Below are positions 1-8,501 of a stretch of DNA of 64,000 nt, one piece after another. The stretch's first letter is position 1. Each line of letters starts with the position of its first letter. A program made the translations under genes and the position numbers. The notes under the pieces are model-generated. The model did not search any database, had not been told where the DNA came from, and worked only from the letters and a program-made list of their open reading frames with translations. Source of the stretch: Amycolatopsis rubida (GTDB lineage Bacteria > Actinomycetota > Actinomycetes > Mycobacteriales > Pseudonocardiaceae); the NCBI RefSeq assembly GCF_900115345.1, contig NZ_FOWC01000017.1, positions 1 to 64,000 on the forward strand. Direction: 5' to 3'.

Positions 1-129
1 ACCGAGGTCACCGCGGCCGGCGACTTCTGGGAAGCCGAACCGGAACACCAGGACTACCTGCAGCGCTACCCGCACGGCTACACCTGCCACTTCCCCCGTC
101 CCGGCTGGAAGCTCCCCCGGCGCGGATGA
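1..129 (+). CDS. msrA: Peptide-methionine (S)-S-oxide reductase MsrA, C-terminal fragment
   Basis: Only the last 42 codons are inside the window. MsrA reduces methionine-S-sulfoxide in oxidised proteins in the cytoplasm, using thioredoxin. The visible tail contains FWEAEPEHQDYLQRYP followed by YTCHFPRPGWKLPRR, the characteristic C-terminal block of actinobacterial MsrA, in which the pair of acids and the HQDY segment shape the active site. The stop TGA (127-129) overlaps the ATG of the next gene by four bases, so the two are likely translationally coupled. The catalytic cysteine (GCFW motif) lies upstream of the window and cannot be checked. Confidence 0.85.
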   Translation, partial: TEVTAAGDFWEAEPEHQDYLQRYPHGYTCHFPRPGWKLPRRG

Positions 130-857
130 CCGACTATCCAGCGGCGGCAGTCCCAACCGGACACGTCGAACCGGTGCCCCGGCGAGTGCGCGGTGTGCTC
201 GCCGGGAAGACCGTCGTGGACAGCACGCGGGCCAAATACGTCTGGGAATGGCCCTACTATCCGCAGTTCTATTTCCCGCTCGACGACGTTCTCCCCGGCG
301 CACTGCGCCCCGAGGACGGCGGGCGGCTCTCGCTGCGCGTCGGAGAGGTCGAAAAGCCTGCTGCCGCTTGGGTAGACGACTCTGTCCTGCCCGGACACGT
401 CCGGTTCGGCTGGGACGCGCTGGACGCCTGGTTCGAAGAGGACGAACAGGTTTTCGTCCACCCGCGCAACCCCTACACCCGGGTGGACGCTTTGCGCTCG
501 ACGCGGCACGTCCGAGTTCGGTTGAACGGAGTGACGCTGGCGGAATCGTCGTCGCCGGTGCTGCTGTTCGAAACCGGCCTCCCGACGCGGTATTATTTCA
601 ACCGCACCGAAGTCGATTTCACGCACCTCGTCGCCGAGCCCGGCACAGTCACCGCCTGCCCGTACAAGGGCGAGACGTCCGGCTACTGGTCCGTCCGCGT
701 CGGCGACGTCCTGCACGAACACCTCGCGTGGACGTACGCCTACCCGGCCGCGGCGGTCCAGCCCATCGCCGGCCTCGTGGCCTTCTACAACGAGATGGTG
801 GACATCGAAGCAGACGGAGAGCTTCTCCCCCGCCCGCGGACGCACTTCTCGCGGTGA
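126..857 (+). CDS. DUF427 domain protein
   Basis: A 243-residue cytoplasmic protein with two copies of the small beta-barrel DUF427 fold. Repeated motifs are VVDSTRAKYVWEWPYYPQFY near residue 30 and YKGETSGYWSVRVGD near residue 187, and the YP/WTY aromatic pairs are typical. The biochemical role of the family is not established. The ATG overlaps the msrA stop, suggesting the two are co-expressed, possibly as part of an oxidative-damage unit (inference). The gene ends immediately before the stop of the convergent glycosyltransferase fusion with no intergenic base, so no terminator can fit between them. Confidence 0.8.
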   Translation: MTDYPAAAVPTGHVEPVPRRVRGVLAGKTVVDSTRAKYVWEWPYYPQFYFPLDDVLPGALRPEDGGRLSLRVGEVEKPAAAWVDDSVLPGHVRFGWDALDAWFEEDEQVFVHPRNPYTRVDALRSTRHVRVRLNGVTLAESSSPVLLFETGLPTRYYFNRTEVDFTHLVAEPGTVTACPYKGETSGYWSVRVGDVLHEHLAWTYAYPAAAVQPIAGLVAFYNEMVDIEADGELLPRPRTHFSR

Positions 858-3668
858 CTACACCCGCCCGAACGCCTCCACGACCGCGGCCGCCAGCCGG
901 TCCCCGCGCTCGTCGTGCCCGGCGGGCACGGTGATGCAGACGGTGAACCGGTCCGCCCACGTCATGATGCCGACCGCGACCGGAACACCGGGAGCCAGCG
1001 ACAAGACCGGGTACACGGTGCGGACGAGCGCCCCGTTGAGCACCACCGGCGACCGCGCGCCGGGAAGCACCGAGGCGATGACGCTGAACCACGTGCCGCG
1101 GTAGACGAGCTTGGCCGCCCGGCGGTGCAGCGCGGGCGGCAGAATCCCGAGCACGCGCACGACGGCGTTGCCCGCGCGGGGCGCGCCGTGCCCGACTTGG
1201 CCGGACAGCATCCGGTCCGTCGCCCGGACCCGCTCCGGCAGCGGCATCGCTCCGGTCGGCAGGTCCACCGAAGCCGCGCCGGTGTGGTTGCCGAGCTGGC
1301 GGAAGGTTCCGGTGTCGCGGACCGACATCGGGATCAGCACCCGAAGCCGCTCCGGCGCGGTCCCGCCCAGCTCGCGATGCAAGGCCTCGGCGACGAGCGC
1401 GAGGACGAGGTTGGTCGTCGGCACCCCGGCCCGCCGCGCGGCCTTCCGGACTTCCGGGGCGGAGAGGCGGGCCCGCGCGAAATGCCTTCGGGAGCTGTCG
1501 ATCCGCTGGTCCCAGCCGACCCGGGGTGCGGAACCGGCTCGGGCGAGAGTCCAGACCCCGCGCGCCAGTTCGGCGGCTTGGTTGCGTGAGCCGGGCTTCG
1601 AGCGCGCGGGCCCGGCGATGCCGGAACGACCTCCCGCCGGCCGGTCAAGCCCGTGCCAGACCGGGCCCGCCGCGCGAGCGAGCGCCCCGCGCACCGGTGC
1701 CGCCAGCGCGGCAAGTCCCGCCCGCACCGCGTTCCGCTCGGGGTGAGACCCGTTGCGCCCCGATGGGGGATTGGGTGCGCCGGATGCTCCCAAGGCGGCA
1801 TCCGGTGCGTCTGATGCACCCCATGTGGCGTTCGGTGCGCCAGGCGCACCCAAGGCGGCATCGGATGCGCGAGATGCACCCAATGCGGCATCCGGTGCGT
1901 CAGACACACCCAAAGCGGCATCCGGTGCGCCGGATGCACCCAAAGCGGCATCGGATGCGCGAGACGCACCCCATGTGGCATCCGGTACACCAGACACACC
2001 CAAAGCGGCATCCGGTGCACCAGACGCACCCCATGCCACATCGGGACGCCGCCGCCACCCCTTCCGCCGAGGCACCGCCGCCGGTGCCAGCGGTTTCTTC
2101 CCCCGCGCCTGCCCCACCAGCGCGCTGATCACCGCGATCCCGTCACTGGCCGCGTGGTGCAGCGCGATCAGCAACGCCCCCTGCTCCCCCTCGATCCCGG
2201 TCACCAGCCGCGCCCGCACCGGATGTTCCGGCGACACCGGGTCCGAGAAGAACGCGTCCATCTCCCGCGTCAACGCCTCGTCCAGCGGCGCGTCCGGGCC
2301 GACCCGCACGGAAGTCAGCACGTCCGCCGACGTCCGCCCCGGATCCTCCTGCCATCGCGCGCGCCACAGCCCGCTGCCGGGCAGCAATCGCGTGCGCAAG
2401 CCCGGCGTCGCCGCGAGCAAATGCTCAGCGTCGGCGTGGGTGACCGGCGTGCCGTCCGCCTTGGGGTTGAACACCAGCACCGCCCCGACCTGCTGCGGCA
2501 CCTCCGGCGTGGCCACGTGCACGAACAGCGCGTCCTCTGGCCGGAGCCGCTGCGTCGGCGGGTTCAACGGCGCGGAAACGAGCGATTCCAGCGCCTCCAC
2601 CAGCGGGGTGGCGGTTTCGCAATGCCGCGCGACCGCTTCGGCCATCTCCTTGAGCCGTTCCGGTTCGGCCAGCAGCCCCCGCACCGTCTCCGCCAGCTCG
2701 CCGTCCTTTGCCGACACCAGAGCGAGCCCGGCCGCGGCCATCAACCGGGCGTTGGCCTTGCCGTGCGCGGCGATCGGATGGTGCATCAGCACCGGGCGCC
2801 CGCACGCCAGTGCCTCCAGCGAGGTCGCCCCGCCCGCGTTCGTCACGACGACGTCCGCCGCCAGCGTGTACCGCTCCGGCTGGTCGGTCCACCCGACCAC
2901 GTGCAGTCGCGGTTCGCCCAGCGCCCGCAACCGGGCGGCCGCCGGGTCGTTGCGTCCGCAGATCGCGATCGGCGCCACCGACGGATCCGCCGCCAGCAGC
3001 TCCCGCACTGTCGTCTCGATTTCGCCGAAACCCAGCGAGCCGCACGAAACCAGCGGGACGAACGCGTCCGGCGGCAAGCCCAGTTCCTGGCGCGCCGCCG
3101 TCTGGTCCCCTGGCCGGAACACCGCGCGCACCGGCGGCGCGGACACCCCGACGTGCGCCGAGGGGGACGAGCGCAGCGCGGGCGCGACCGCGACGTCGTG
3201 CATCACCATGGTGAGATCCGCCGCGCCGTAAACCCAGAACGGATGCGGCGCGAAGTCCGAAACCCACGCACCGATCGGCACGCGCAGTTTTCCCTTGCGG
3301 CGCAGCCAGGCCAGGCCCGCGGTGCCCATCGGATACGTCGACAGCACCAGGTCCGGCGCGAATTCGGCGACCGGTTTCGCGAGCCGCCTGCCGCACCACG
3401 AGGCGGTGAACCAGCGGGACGCGGCGGCGAACCACGGAATCCGCCAGATCGCGCTGTAAAAGAACTCGTAAAGCCACGGGACGCTTTCCACATTGGCGAC
3501 GTAAATCCGCTGGAAAAGCCCCTCGAAACCGGGGCCGAGCCGTTCCAGCGCATTGACCCACCGCACGGTGGCGTCCGGCCAGCGCCGCCGTATCGCGTCC
3601 TCGAGCGCGCGTCCCGTGGCGTTGTGCCCCTGCCCCATGTTCGCGGACACGATCAGCACGCGCTCCAA
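858..3668 (-). CDS. Fusion of MGDG-synthase-type glycosyltransferase and WS/DGAT-type acyltransferase
   Basis: A 936-residue protein. Residues 1 to about 365 match a processive diacylglycerol glycosyltransferase: ANMGQGHNATGRAL at the N-terminus is the MGDG-synthase signature, and VVTNAGGATSLEALACGRP is the GT28-type nucleotide-sugar site. From about residue 370 a wax-ester-synthase/diacylglycerol-acyltransferase domain begins, with the catalytic HHxxxDG motif as HHAASDG at 504-510. Nine 10-residue repeats (about 542-631) and a basic linker separate it from the C-terminal half (about 730-936, including IPMSVRDTG and GNHTGAASVDLP). The start is TTG, preceded by AAGGGGG at good spacing. The gene lies 18 bp downstream of a DMT transporter, so the two probably form an operon. 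A membrane-associated enzyme that glycosylates or acylates lipids is inferred; substrates are unknown. No frameshift separates the domains. Confidence 0.8.
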   Translation of the reverse strand: MERVLIVSANMGQGHNATGRALEDAIRRRWPDATVRWVNALERLGPGFEGLFQRIYVANVESVPWLYEFFYSAIWRIPWFAAASRWFTASWCGRRLAKPVAEFAPDLVLSTYPMGTAGLAWLRRKGKLRVPIGAWVSDFAPHPFWVYGAADLTMVMHDVAVAPALRSSPSAHVGVSAPPVRAVFRPGDQTAARQELGLPPDAFVPLVSCGSLGFGEIETTVRELLAADPSVAPIAICGRNDPAAARLRALGEPRLHVVGWTDQPERYTLAADVVVTNAGGATSLEALACGRPVLMHHPIAAHGKANARLMAAAGLALVSAKDGELAETVRGLLAEPERLKEMAEAVARHCETATPLVEALESLVSAPLNPPTQRLRPEDALFVHVATPEVPQQVGAVLVFNPKADGTPVTHADAEHLLAATPGLRTRLLPGSGLWRARWQEDPGRTSADVLTSVRVGPDAPLDEALTREMDAFFSDPVSPEHPVRARLVTGIEGEQGALLIALHHAASDGIAVISALVGQARGKKPLAPAAVPRRKGWRRRPDVAWGASGAPDAALGVSGVPDATWGASRASDAALGASGAPDAALGVSDAPDAALGASRASDAALGAPGAPNATWGASDAPDAALGASGAPNPPSGRNGSHPERNAVRAGLAALAAPVRGALARAAGPVWHGLDRPAGGRSGIAGPARSKPGSRNQAAELARGVWTLARAGSAPRVGWDQRIDSSRRHFARARLSAPEVRKAARRAGVPTTNLVLALVAEALHRELGGTAPERLRVLIPMSVRDTGTFRQLGNHTGAASVDLPTGAMPLPERVRATDRMLSGQVGHGAPRAGNAVVRVLGILPPALHRRAAKLVYRGTWFSVIASVLPGARSPVVLNGALVRTVYPVLSLAPGVPVAVGIMTWADRFTVCITVPAGHDERGDRLAAAVVEAFGRV
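1774..2043 (-). repeat. Nine tandem copies of a 30-bp unit encoding a decapeptide
   Basis: Nine contiguous 30-bp units lie in frame inside the glycosyltransferase/acyltransferase fusion. Read on the minus strand they encode variants of DAALGASGAP (also DATWGASRAS and DAALGVSDAP). The unit is a multiple of three, so copy-number change keeps the frame. The block interrupts the acyltransferase domain between the HHAASDG half and the C-terminal half and looks like an Ala/Gly/Ser-rich flexible spacer. The repeats also keep other frames open, which explains long spurious ORFs here. Confidence 0.95.
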
Positions 3669-3686
3669 CGCTGCCCCCTTTTTTCG

Positions 3687-4670
3687 CTAGCAGGCGGTCC
3701 CGGCGAGGCCGTACCCGTCGTCCGGGTCCGAATCAGGCCGTTCGCCGGGTTCTTCCGATGCGGGTTCCTCTTCGGCGGGCGGCGTTTCCGATTCCGCCGA
3801 CAAATGCGACGCGCGGGTGGACAGGAGTGCGATCCCGACCACGATCACCAGCCCGGCCAGCGCTTCGCCGAACAGCGCGAGCGGCCTTCCGTCGGCCGAT
3901 TCGCCCATCCACGACAGCCCGATCGCGACGCCGACCAGCGGGTCCAGCGCGGTGATGACGGCGAGCGCGGGCGTCAGGAACCGGCCCTGCTGGAACGTGT
4001 TCTGGCTCAACAGGAACCCCAGCGGCCCCACGACGCACACCAGATACAGCGTCCAGTGCCGGAACGGTTCGTCGATCCCCGTCCGGAACTGGCCCGCGAC
4101 CACCTTCATCAATCCGGCGGTGAGGCCGTAGAGCACGCCGGTCGCGACAGCCAGCCCGAGCACCCGCCAAGATCCCGAATTCGTTGACGCGGCAACAACA
4201 AGCGAGACCAGGGTCACCGCGGCGAGCGCGATGCCCAGCGGCAGCAGGTCGCCGCCGCTGACGAGCGTGTCGCTGTTGCCGCTCGGCCGGGCGACGACGA
4301 GGAACGCGGCGAGCCCGGCCACGCACAGCAAGCCGCCGGCACTCATCGTGCGGTCCGGGCGGCGGCGCTCCAGCCGGGCGGACGCGAGCCCGGCGAACAT
4401 GAGCGACGTCACGAGCAGCGGCTGGACCAGCAGCAACGGCCCGAACGCGAGCGCGACGAGCTGCAGGACGAGACCCAGGATGGTCGCGGCGATCCCGATG
4501 AGCCACAATGGGCGTCCGACGAGCCGCTTGAAGAGCGTCAGGTCGAGCGGTTTGCCGGTTTCCACCTCTTTGGTCGCCCTGGCCTGCGCTGCGCTCGCGA
4601 GTCCCATGCACGCCGCGCCGGCGACGGCGGCGGGGACAGCCACGACCAGCGACATCCCCGTAACTGTCAC
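3687..4670 (-). CDS. DMT-superfamily (EamA/NIPA-like) integral membrane transporter
   Basis: A 327-residue polytopic membrane protein with about nine or ten hydrophobic segments, beginning with an N-terminal helix (SLVVAVPAAVAGAACMGLA) and ending in an acidic, disordered cytosolic tail rich in Glu, Asp and Pro. The pattern of paired helices and the LDPLVGVAIGLSWMGE segment near residue 242 are typical of the drug/metabolite transporter superfamily. The substrate is unknown. The GTG at 4670 is used here; an ATG at 4655 is a possible alternative. The gene sits 18 bp upstream of the lipid glycosyltransferase fusion, so it may supply or move a precursor or product of that enzyme (inference). Confidence 0.75.
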   Translation of the reverse strand: MTVTGMSLVVAVPAAVAGAACMGLASAAQARATKEVETGKPLDLTLFKRLVGRPLWLIGIAATILGLVLQLVALAFGPLLLVQPLLVTSLMFAGLASARLERRRPDRTMSAGGLLCVAGLAAFLVVARPSGNSDTLVSGGDLLPLGIALAAVTLVSLVVAASTNSGSWRVLGLAVATGVLYGLTAGLMKVVAGQFRTGIDEPFRHWTLYLVCVVGPLGFLLSQNTFQQGRFLTPALAVITALDPLVGVAIGLSWMGESADGRPLALFGEALAGLVIVVGIALLSTRASHLSAESETPPAEEEPASEEPGERPDSDPDDGYGLAGTAC

Positions 4671-4768
4671 GGACTCTTCACCTCACACCGTCCCCATCCG
4701 CCGTGCTTATGCTCAAGCCTTGTCCGAGGCCGAGTCGCCCGGTTGGCACCGGAGGCAGCAGAACCCGC

Positions 4769-5434
4769 ATGCGACACCCCCATACGATCGACCTCCCCTC
4801 GTTCCGCAATCTCGTCGTGGACGGGGGCCGGCACCTGCTGGAGTCGACGCTGGTCCCGGCCGGCCTGTTCTATCTCCTGCTGACCCTGGTGAGCTTCGAC
4901 AGCGGGGTCATCGCCGCGCTCTGCTGGTCGGTCGCCGTGGTGGGCACCCGGCTGGCGCTGCGCAAGAAAATCCCCGCCGTGCTGCTGCTGACCACTGCGC
5001 TGCTGGTCGCGCGCACCGTGCTGGGGCTCGCCACCGGCAGCGCATTCCTGTACTTCCTCCAGCCGACTCTACAGAATTTCCTCGTCGCCAGCCTGTTCCT
5101 GGTCTCCGCGCCGTTCAACAAACCGCTGCTCGCGCGGCTGGCCGGCGATTTCTGCGCATTCCCCGATTCACTCTCCGGACACCCCGGAATGCGCCGGTTC
5201 TTCCAGCGCGTGTCGGTGCTGTGGGGACTCGTCTTCGCGGTGAACGGCGGCGTGACGCTGCTGATGCTCGCGCGGGAAACAGTCGGCGACTTCCTCATGG
5301 TGAGCACCGCGGGCTCGTACTCGATCATCGGGCTGGCCATCGTCGGTTCGCTGTGGTGGTTCCGGCGTTCGCTGCGCTCGGCGGGCATCACGCTGCGCAT
5401 GGGCCACCGTCCGGCCGCGCTGCCCGCCGCCTGA
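4769..5434 (+). CDS. VC0807-family integral membrane protein
   Basis: About 221 residues with six or so transmembrane helices. The segments RHLLESTLVPAGLFYLLL and FLYFLQPTLQNFLVASLFLV with a central GSAFLYFLQP block resemble the VC0807 / intracellular-septation-like family, whose function is not established. The ATG at 4769 was chosen because GGAGG lies at 4751-4755 and the protein then begins at the conserved region. In-frame GTG 4703 or ATG 4709 would add 20-22 residues with no family resemblance. Its TGA overlaps the ATG of the downstream SDR, indicating coupled translation. Confidence 0.65.
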   Translation: MRHPHTIDLPSFRNLVVDGGRHLLESTLVPAGLFYLLLTLVSFDSGVIAALCWSVAVVGTRLALRKKIPAVLLLTTALLVARTVLGLATGSAFLYFLQPTLQNFLVASLFLVSAPFNKPLLARLAGDFCAFPDSLSGHPGMRRFFQRVSVLWGLVFAVNGGVTLLMLARETVGDFLMVSTAGSYSIIGLAIVGSLWWFRRSLRSAGITLRMGHRPAALPAA

Positions 5435-6183
5435 TGGCCCGCACCGCCCTCGTCACCGGCGCGTCGTCGGGCATCGGAACCGCCACCGCGCGGCAGCTCG
5501 CCCGCTCCGGCGTCCAGGTTGTGCTGCACGGCCGGAACGAGGACCGGCTGGCCGCCCTCGCCCAGGAAACCGGCGGCACCGCGCTCGCCGCCGACCTCGC
5601 GCACCCCGGCGCCGCGGCGGATCTCGCCGAACGCGCGCTGGCGGTCACCGGATCGGTGGATCTGCTCGTCAACAACGCGGGCCTCGGCTGGGCCGGTCCC
5701 CTGCCCGAGCTGTCCGAGGAACGGTTGCGACTCCTCGTCACGGTGAACCTGACCGCGCCGCTCGACCTGACTCGCGCGCTGCTGCCCGCGATGCTGGAAC
5801 GCGACCGCGGGCAGATCGTTTTCGTGTCGTCGATCGCCGGACGCACCGGTGTCGCCGGAGAAGCGGTGTACGCCGCGGCGAAGTCCGGTGTGGACGCTTT
5901 CGCCGACAGCCTTCGCTTCGAGTTGCACGGCACCGGAGTAACCGTCGGAATCGTAGTTCCCGGAGTGGTGCGCACGGAATTCTTCGAGCGTCGCGGCCGT
6001 CCGTACACCCGCGGCACGCCCCGTCCGGTGAGTGCCGAACGCGTGGCCGCCGCGGTGGTGCGCGCCGCCGCGCGGCCAGGCGACTACTACGTGCCACGCT
6101 GGCTGCGTATCCCCGTCGCGCTGCGCGGCACGGCACCCGGCCTGTACCGCGCGCTCGCGACGCGGTTCGGCACCGAAAGCTGA
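5434..6183 (+). CDS. Short-chain dehydrogenase/reductase
   Basis: A 249-residue classical SDR, a cytoplasmic NAD(P)-dependent oxidoreductase. It shows the cofactor motif TGASSGIG (residues 8-15), NNAG near 88, a catalytic Ser in IVFVSSIAG near 135 and the YxxxK pair in AVYAAAKSG near 148-152, followed by a PG motif (VVPGVVRTEFF). The C-terminal RPGDYYVPRWLRIPVAL segment is common in actinobacterial SDRs of unknown substrate. The start overlaps the stop of the VC0807-like gene by one base, so the pair is an operon. It ends 19 bp before a long palindrome that is probably its terminator. Confidence 0.85.
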   Translation: MARTALVTGASSGIGTATARQLARSGVQVVLHGRNEDRLAALAQETGGTALAADLAHPGAAADLAERALAVTGSVDLLVNNAGLGWAGPLPELSEERLRLLVTVNLTAPLDLTRALLPAMLERDRGQIVFVSSIAGRTGVAGEAVYAAAKSGVDAFADSLRFELHGTGVTVGIVVPGVVRTEFFERRGRPYTRGTPRPVSAERVAAAVVRAAARPGDYYVPRWLRIPVALRGTAPGLYRALATRFGTES

Positions 6184-6202
6184 CGGGCCCACGCACACCT
6201 CC

Positions 6203-6248
6203 CTCGTGAGTGGCAATGCCGGTTCTCACCGGCATTGCCACTCACGAG
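6203..6248. repeat. Family A palindrome (21-bp perfect arms, 4-base loop)
   Basis: Two perfect 21-base arms beginning CTCGTGAGTGGCAATG and meeting at a TCTC loop. The element lies between the convergent SDR and PucR genes and probably acts as a bidirectional terminator. Related copies with a different but still paired middle are at 34950, 47705 and 53860. There is no T-run, so it would be a U-less actinobacterial-type terminator (inference). Confidence 0.9.
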
Positions 6249-6293
6249 ACCCAACCACGCCCCCTCCCCTCCCGCATCAGGGAATCTCCCCCA

Positions 6294-7484
6294 TCACCCC
6301 TCCGCCTCCCCCGGCGGCCCCCAGGCCAGCGCCAGCACGAGCGACGCGCGCGCGGCCGGGTCGTCCAGCGCCGGCCCGAACAGGTCGTGCAGGCGGCCGA
6401 GCCGGTAGGACACCGTCTGCGGATGGATGTGCAGGTCCTCCGCGACCGCCTTGCGGTCCCCCAGATGCAGCAGCCACGACGTGAGCGTGGTGGACAGCCG
6501 TTCCCGCGCGGATTCGTTCAGCTCGTCGAGCGGGGCGAGGGCTTGTCTTCGCAGCGCGTCGAGCAGCCGGTCGTCGCGGTGCACGATGATCGCGTCGAGA
6601 TGCTCGTCGGCGAACACCGGATCGTCGCTGAGCAGGTGGTCCCGGCGCAGTCGCGCGGTCACCTCCGCGATGCGCAGGCTGGCCGGGAGCCGGTCGAGCG
6701 GCACCGTCGCGCCGACCACCGCGCCGCCGCCGCGCAGCGCGCGAGCCAGCCACGCGCGCCTGCCGGGACCGCCCGGGTCCGGCACGATCGCCACGACCAC
6801 GCCGGGCCGGCGCAGCCGCAGGCAGCTGTCTTCGAGGCGGAACACCAATTCCCGGCCCAGCTCGTTTTCGTCCTCCACCAGCACGACCGCGGCGTGCTTG
6901 GGCAACCGCCAGTCCGCGCGCACCGCCGCCGCGCGCACCGCGGCCTTGTCCGCCCGGTCGGACAGCAGCAGCGCGGTCAGTTCGTCGCGCAGCCGTTCCC
7001 GCGCGCGCACCGCGTCTGACTGCTCCTGCAAGTAACCGCGCAATGACGATTCCGAAAGCTGGTCCACCAGAGCGAACACGGTGGTGGCGAGCGAGGCGAA
7101 CAGTTCGGCGGGCACCTCAAGATCGAGCGCGGCTTCCGAAACGTACCGCCATGCCACGCGCGCGCCGACCCGGTATGCCGACAGCAGACTCGTGACGCGC
7201 CTGCCCTGCTGGTACTGCGCGCGCCCGATTTCCTCGAACACCGTCTGCTCCACGCCGGACCCCAGTTCCGGCAGCCGCTCGTCGGGTTCGGCCGCCATGT
7301 CGATCAGCCGCCGGACGAATCCCGCGCTGGCGGCGACGAGGTCGGCGAGTTCTTCGGTCAGGAACTCCGCGTAGTCGGGGTGCTCGTCCGCGAGCTGGTC
7401 GCGGACCTCGTTGAGCATGGCGGGCAGCCGGCGGGTCACCACCGTCTCCAGTTCGTCAAGCCGGGTCACCTGATCTGGTCCCAT
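6294..7484 (-). CDS. PucR/CdaR-type helix-turn-helix transcriptional regulator
   Basis: A 396-residue regulator. The C-terminus carries the PucR-family HTH, VAEDLHIHPQTVSYRLGRLHDLFG (quoted in part: HIHPQTVSYRLGRLHDLFG), near residues 355-375. The N-terminal 150 residues are helical with RVTSLLSAYRVGARVAWR, seen in RsbR/PucR-like sensory regions, and the centre is a GGDEF-like CdaR segment. ATG 7484 was chosen because upstream codons lack family similarity; an extended reading to 7577 is possible. The gene is divergent from hpnC with a 150-bp gap containing an imperfect palindrome, so it is a candidate regulator of hopanoid synthesis. That link is inferred from position only. Confidence 0.8.
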   Translation of the reverse strand: MGPDQVTRLDELETVVTRRLPAMLNEVRDQLADEHPDYAEFLTEELADLVAASAGFVRRLIDMAAEPDERLPELGSGVEQTVFEEIGRAQYQQGRRVTSLLSAYRVGARVAWRYVSEAALDLEVPAELFASLATTVFALVDQLSESSLRGYLQEQSDAVRARERLRDELTALLLSDRADKAAVRAAAVRADWRLPKHAAVVLVEDENELGRELVFRLEDSCLRLRRPGVVVAIVPDPGGPGRRAWLARALRGGGAVVGATVPLDRLPASLRIAEVTARLRRDHLLSDDPVFADEHLDAIIVHRDDRLLDALRRQALAPLDELNESARERLSTTLTSWLLHLGDRKAVAEDLHIHPQTVSYRLGRLHDLFGPALDDPAARASLVLALAWGPPGEAEG

Positions 7485-7546
7485 GTGTCCGGGAGTCCTT
7501 CCGTCGCAGGCAGCGGTCTCGGGTCGCCTCGGGACATCCTGTCCCC

Positions 7547-7568
7547 ACTTTGGCCTCTCGTGCCAAGT
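7547..7568. promoter_or_regulatory. Imperfect palindrome between pucR-like gene and hpn operon
   Basis: ACTTTGGC, a 7-base spacer (CTCTCGT) and GCCAAGT form an inverted repeat with one extra T in the left arm. It is the only obvious dyad in the 150-bp divergent region and could be the operator of the PucR-type regulator. No confident -35/-10 pair was found for hpnC. Confidence 0.35.
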
Positions 7569-7634
7569 CGAAGCCACCGAAATTCGCTTTCCGGCGGCAG
7601 AAGCCGCCCGTCCGGGGGCGCGACACTGGCGGGG

Positions 7635-8501
7635 ATGAGATCAACCTCGGGTGTCGGTCACGCTCCGGATACGTCAGGACTGCGAGAGAAACGGCGCGCG
7701 GAAAACTTCCCGGTGGCCCTGCGGGTGCTGCCGGGACAGCTGCGCGCCGACCTCGTCGCGGTCTATTCCGTCGCGCGCACTGTGGACGATCTGGGTGACG
7801 AGGCCGAGGGCGACCGGGTGGCGCAGCTCAACGCGTTCTCCGCGGAACTGTCCGCGGCGTTCGGCAACGGGGAACCGGAAGATCCCGCTGTCCGTGGACT
7901 TCTCCCCGCGATCCGCGCCGGACGGCTGACCGAGGAACCGTTCCAGCGGCTCGTCCGGGCGAACATCCAAGACCAGCGAGTGCACCGTTACCCGGTTTTC
8001 GCGGACTTGCTGGCGTACTGCCAGCTTTCCGCGGATCCCGTCGGGCGGATCGTGCTCGACCTGCTCGGGGTGGCCGGCCCGGCCGCCGCGGAGCTGTCCG
8101 ACCGGATCTGCACCGGACTCCAGCTCGTGGAGCACTGGCAGGACGTCGGCGAGGACTACCGCAACGGGCGGGTGTACCTGCCGCAGGAGGATCTCGCCGA
8201 GTTCGGCGTCGCCGAGGAGGAACTGGGCGCCGCGCACGCGTCGCCCCGGATGAAAGCGCTGATGCGGTGGGAAACCGCCCGCGCCGCCACCCTGCTGGGC
8301 GGCGGCGCGGATCTGCTGGGGCTGATGTCCGGCTGGGGGCGGTTCGCGGTGAGCGGCTTCCTCGCCGGCGGGCTCGCGACGGTCGACGCGCTGCGCGCGA
8401 GCGGCGGCGACGTGCTGTCCGCACCGGTCCGGCCGAGCCGGGCCGGGCTGCTGAGTTGGCTGGGGTGGCTGCAAGTCGGCACGAGGAGGCGGTCCGGATG
8501 A
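7635..8501 (+). CDS. hpnC: Presqualene/hydroxysqualene pathway enzyme HpnC (squalene synthase-like)
   Basis: A 288-residue trans-isoprenyl diphosphate synthase of the squalene/phytoene synthase family. In the HpnCDE route it converts presqualene diphosphate to hydroxysqualene. The first aspartate motif reads DDLGD at 51-55 and the second region reads QDVGEDYRNGRVYLP near 168-182; ENFPVALRVLP at the N-terminus is typical of HpnC. ATG 7635 was chosen because homology begins shortly after it, although no strong ribosome binding site is visible. It is the first gene of the operon and its stop overlaps the hpnD start (ATGA). Confidence 0.9.
   Translation: MRSTSGVGHAPDTSGLREKRRAENFPVALRVLPGQLRADLVAVYSVARTVDDLGDEAEGDRVAQLNAFSAELSAAFGNGEPEDPAVRGLLPAIRAGRLTEEPFQRLVRANIQDQRVHRYPVFADLLAYCQLSADPVGRIVLDLLGVAGPAAAELSDRICTGLQLVEHWQDVGEDYRNGRVYLPQEDLAEFGVAEEELGAAHASPRMKALMRWETARAATLLGGGADLLGLMSGWGRFAVSGFLAGGLATVDALRASGGDVLSAPVRPSRAGLLSWLGWLQVGTRRRSG

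Noticed and set aside
1753..3231. Long plus-strand open frames across the glycosyltransferase/acyltransferase fusion
   Set aside because: The 30-bp repeat and high GC keep all frames open; the minus strand carries the domain motifs and the ribosome binding site.
858..3668. Part of the hopanoid pathway
   Set aside because: The fusion is on the opposite strand, in another operon, with acyl- and glycosyl-transfer domains of the glycerolipid/wax type; no direct hopanoid link is visible.
4231..5433. N-terminal extension of the SDR open frame
   Set aside because: The frame runs through the DMT transporter and the VC0807-like gene in other frames or strands; the SDR cofactor motif begins directly after ATG 5434.
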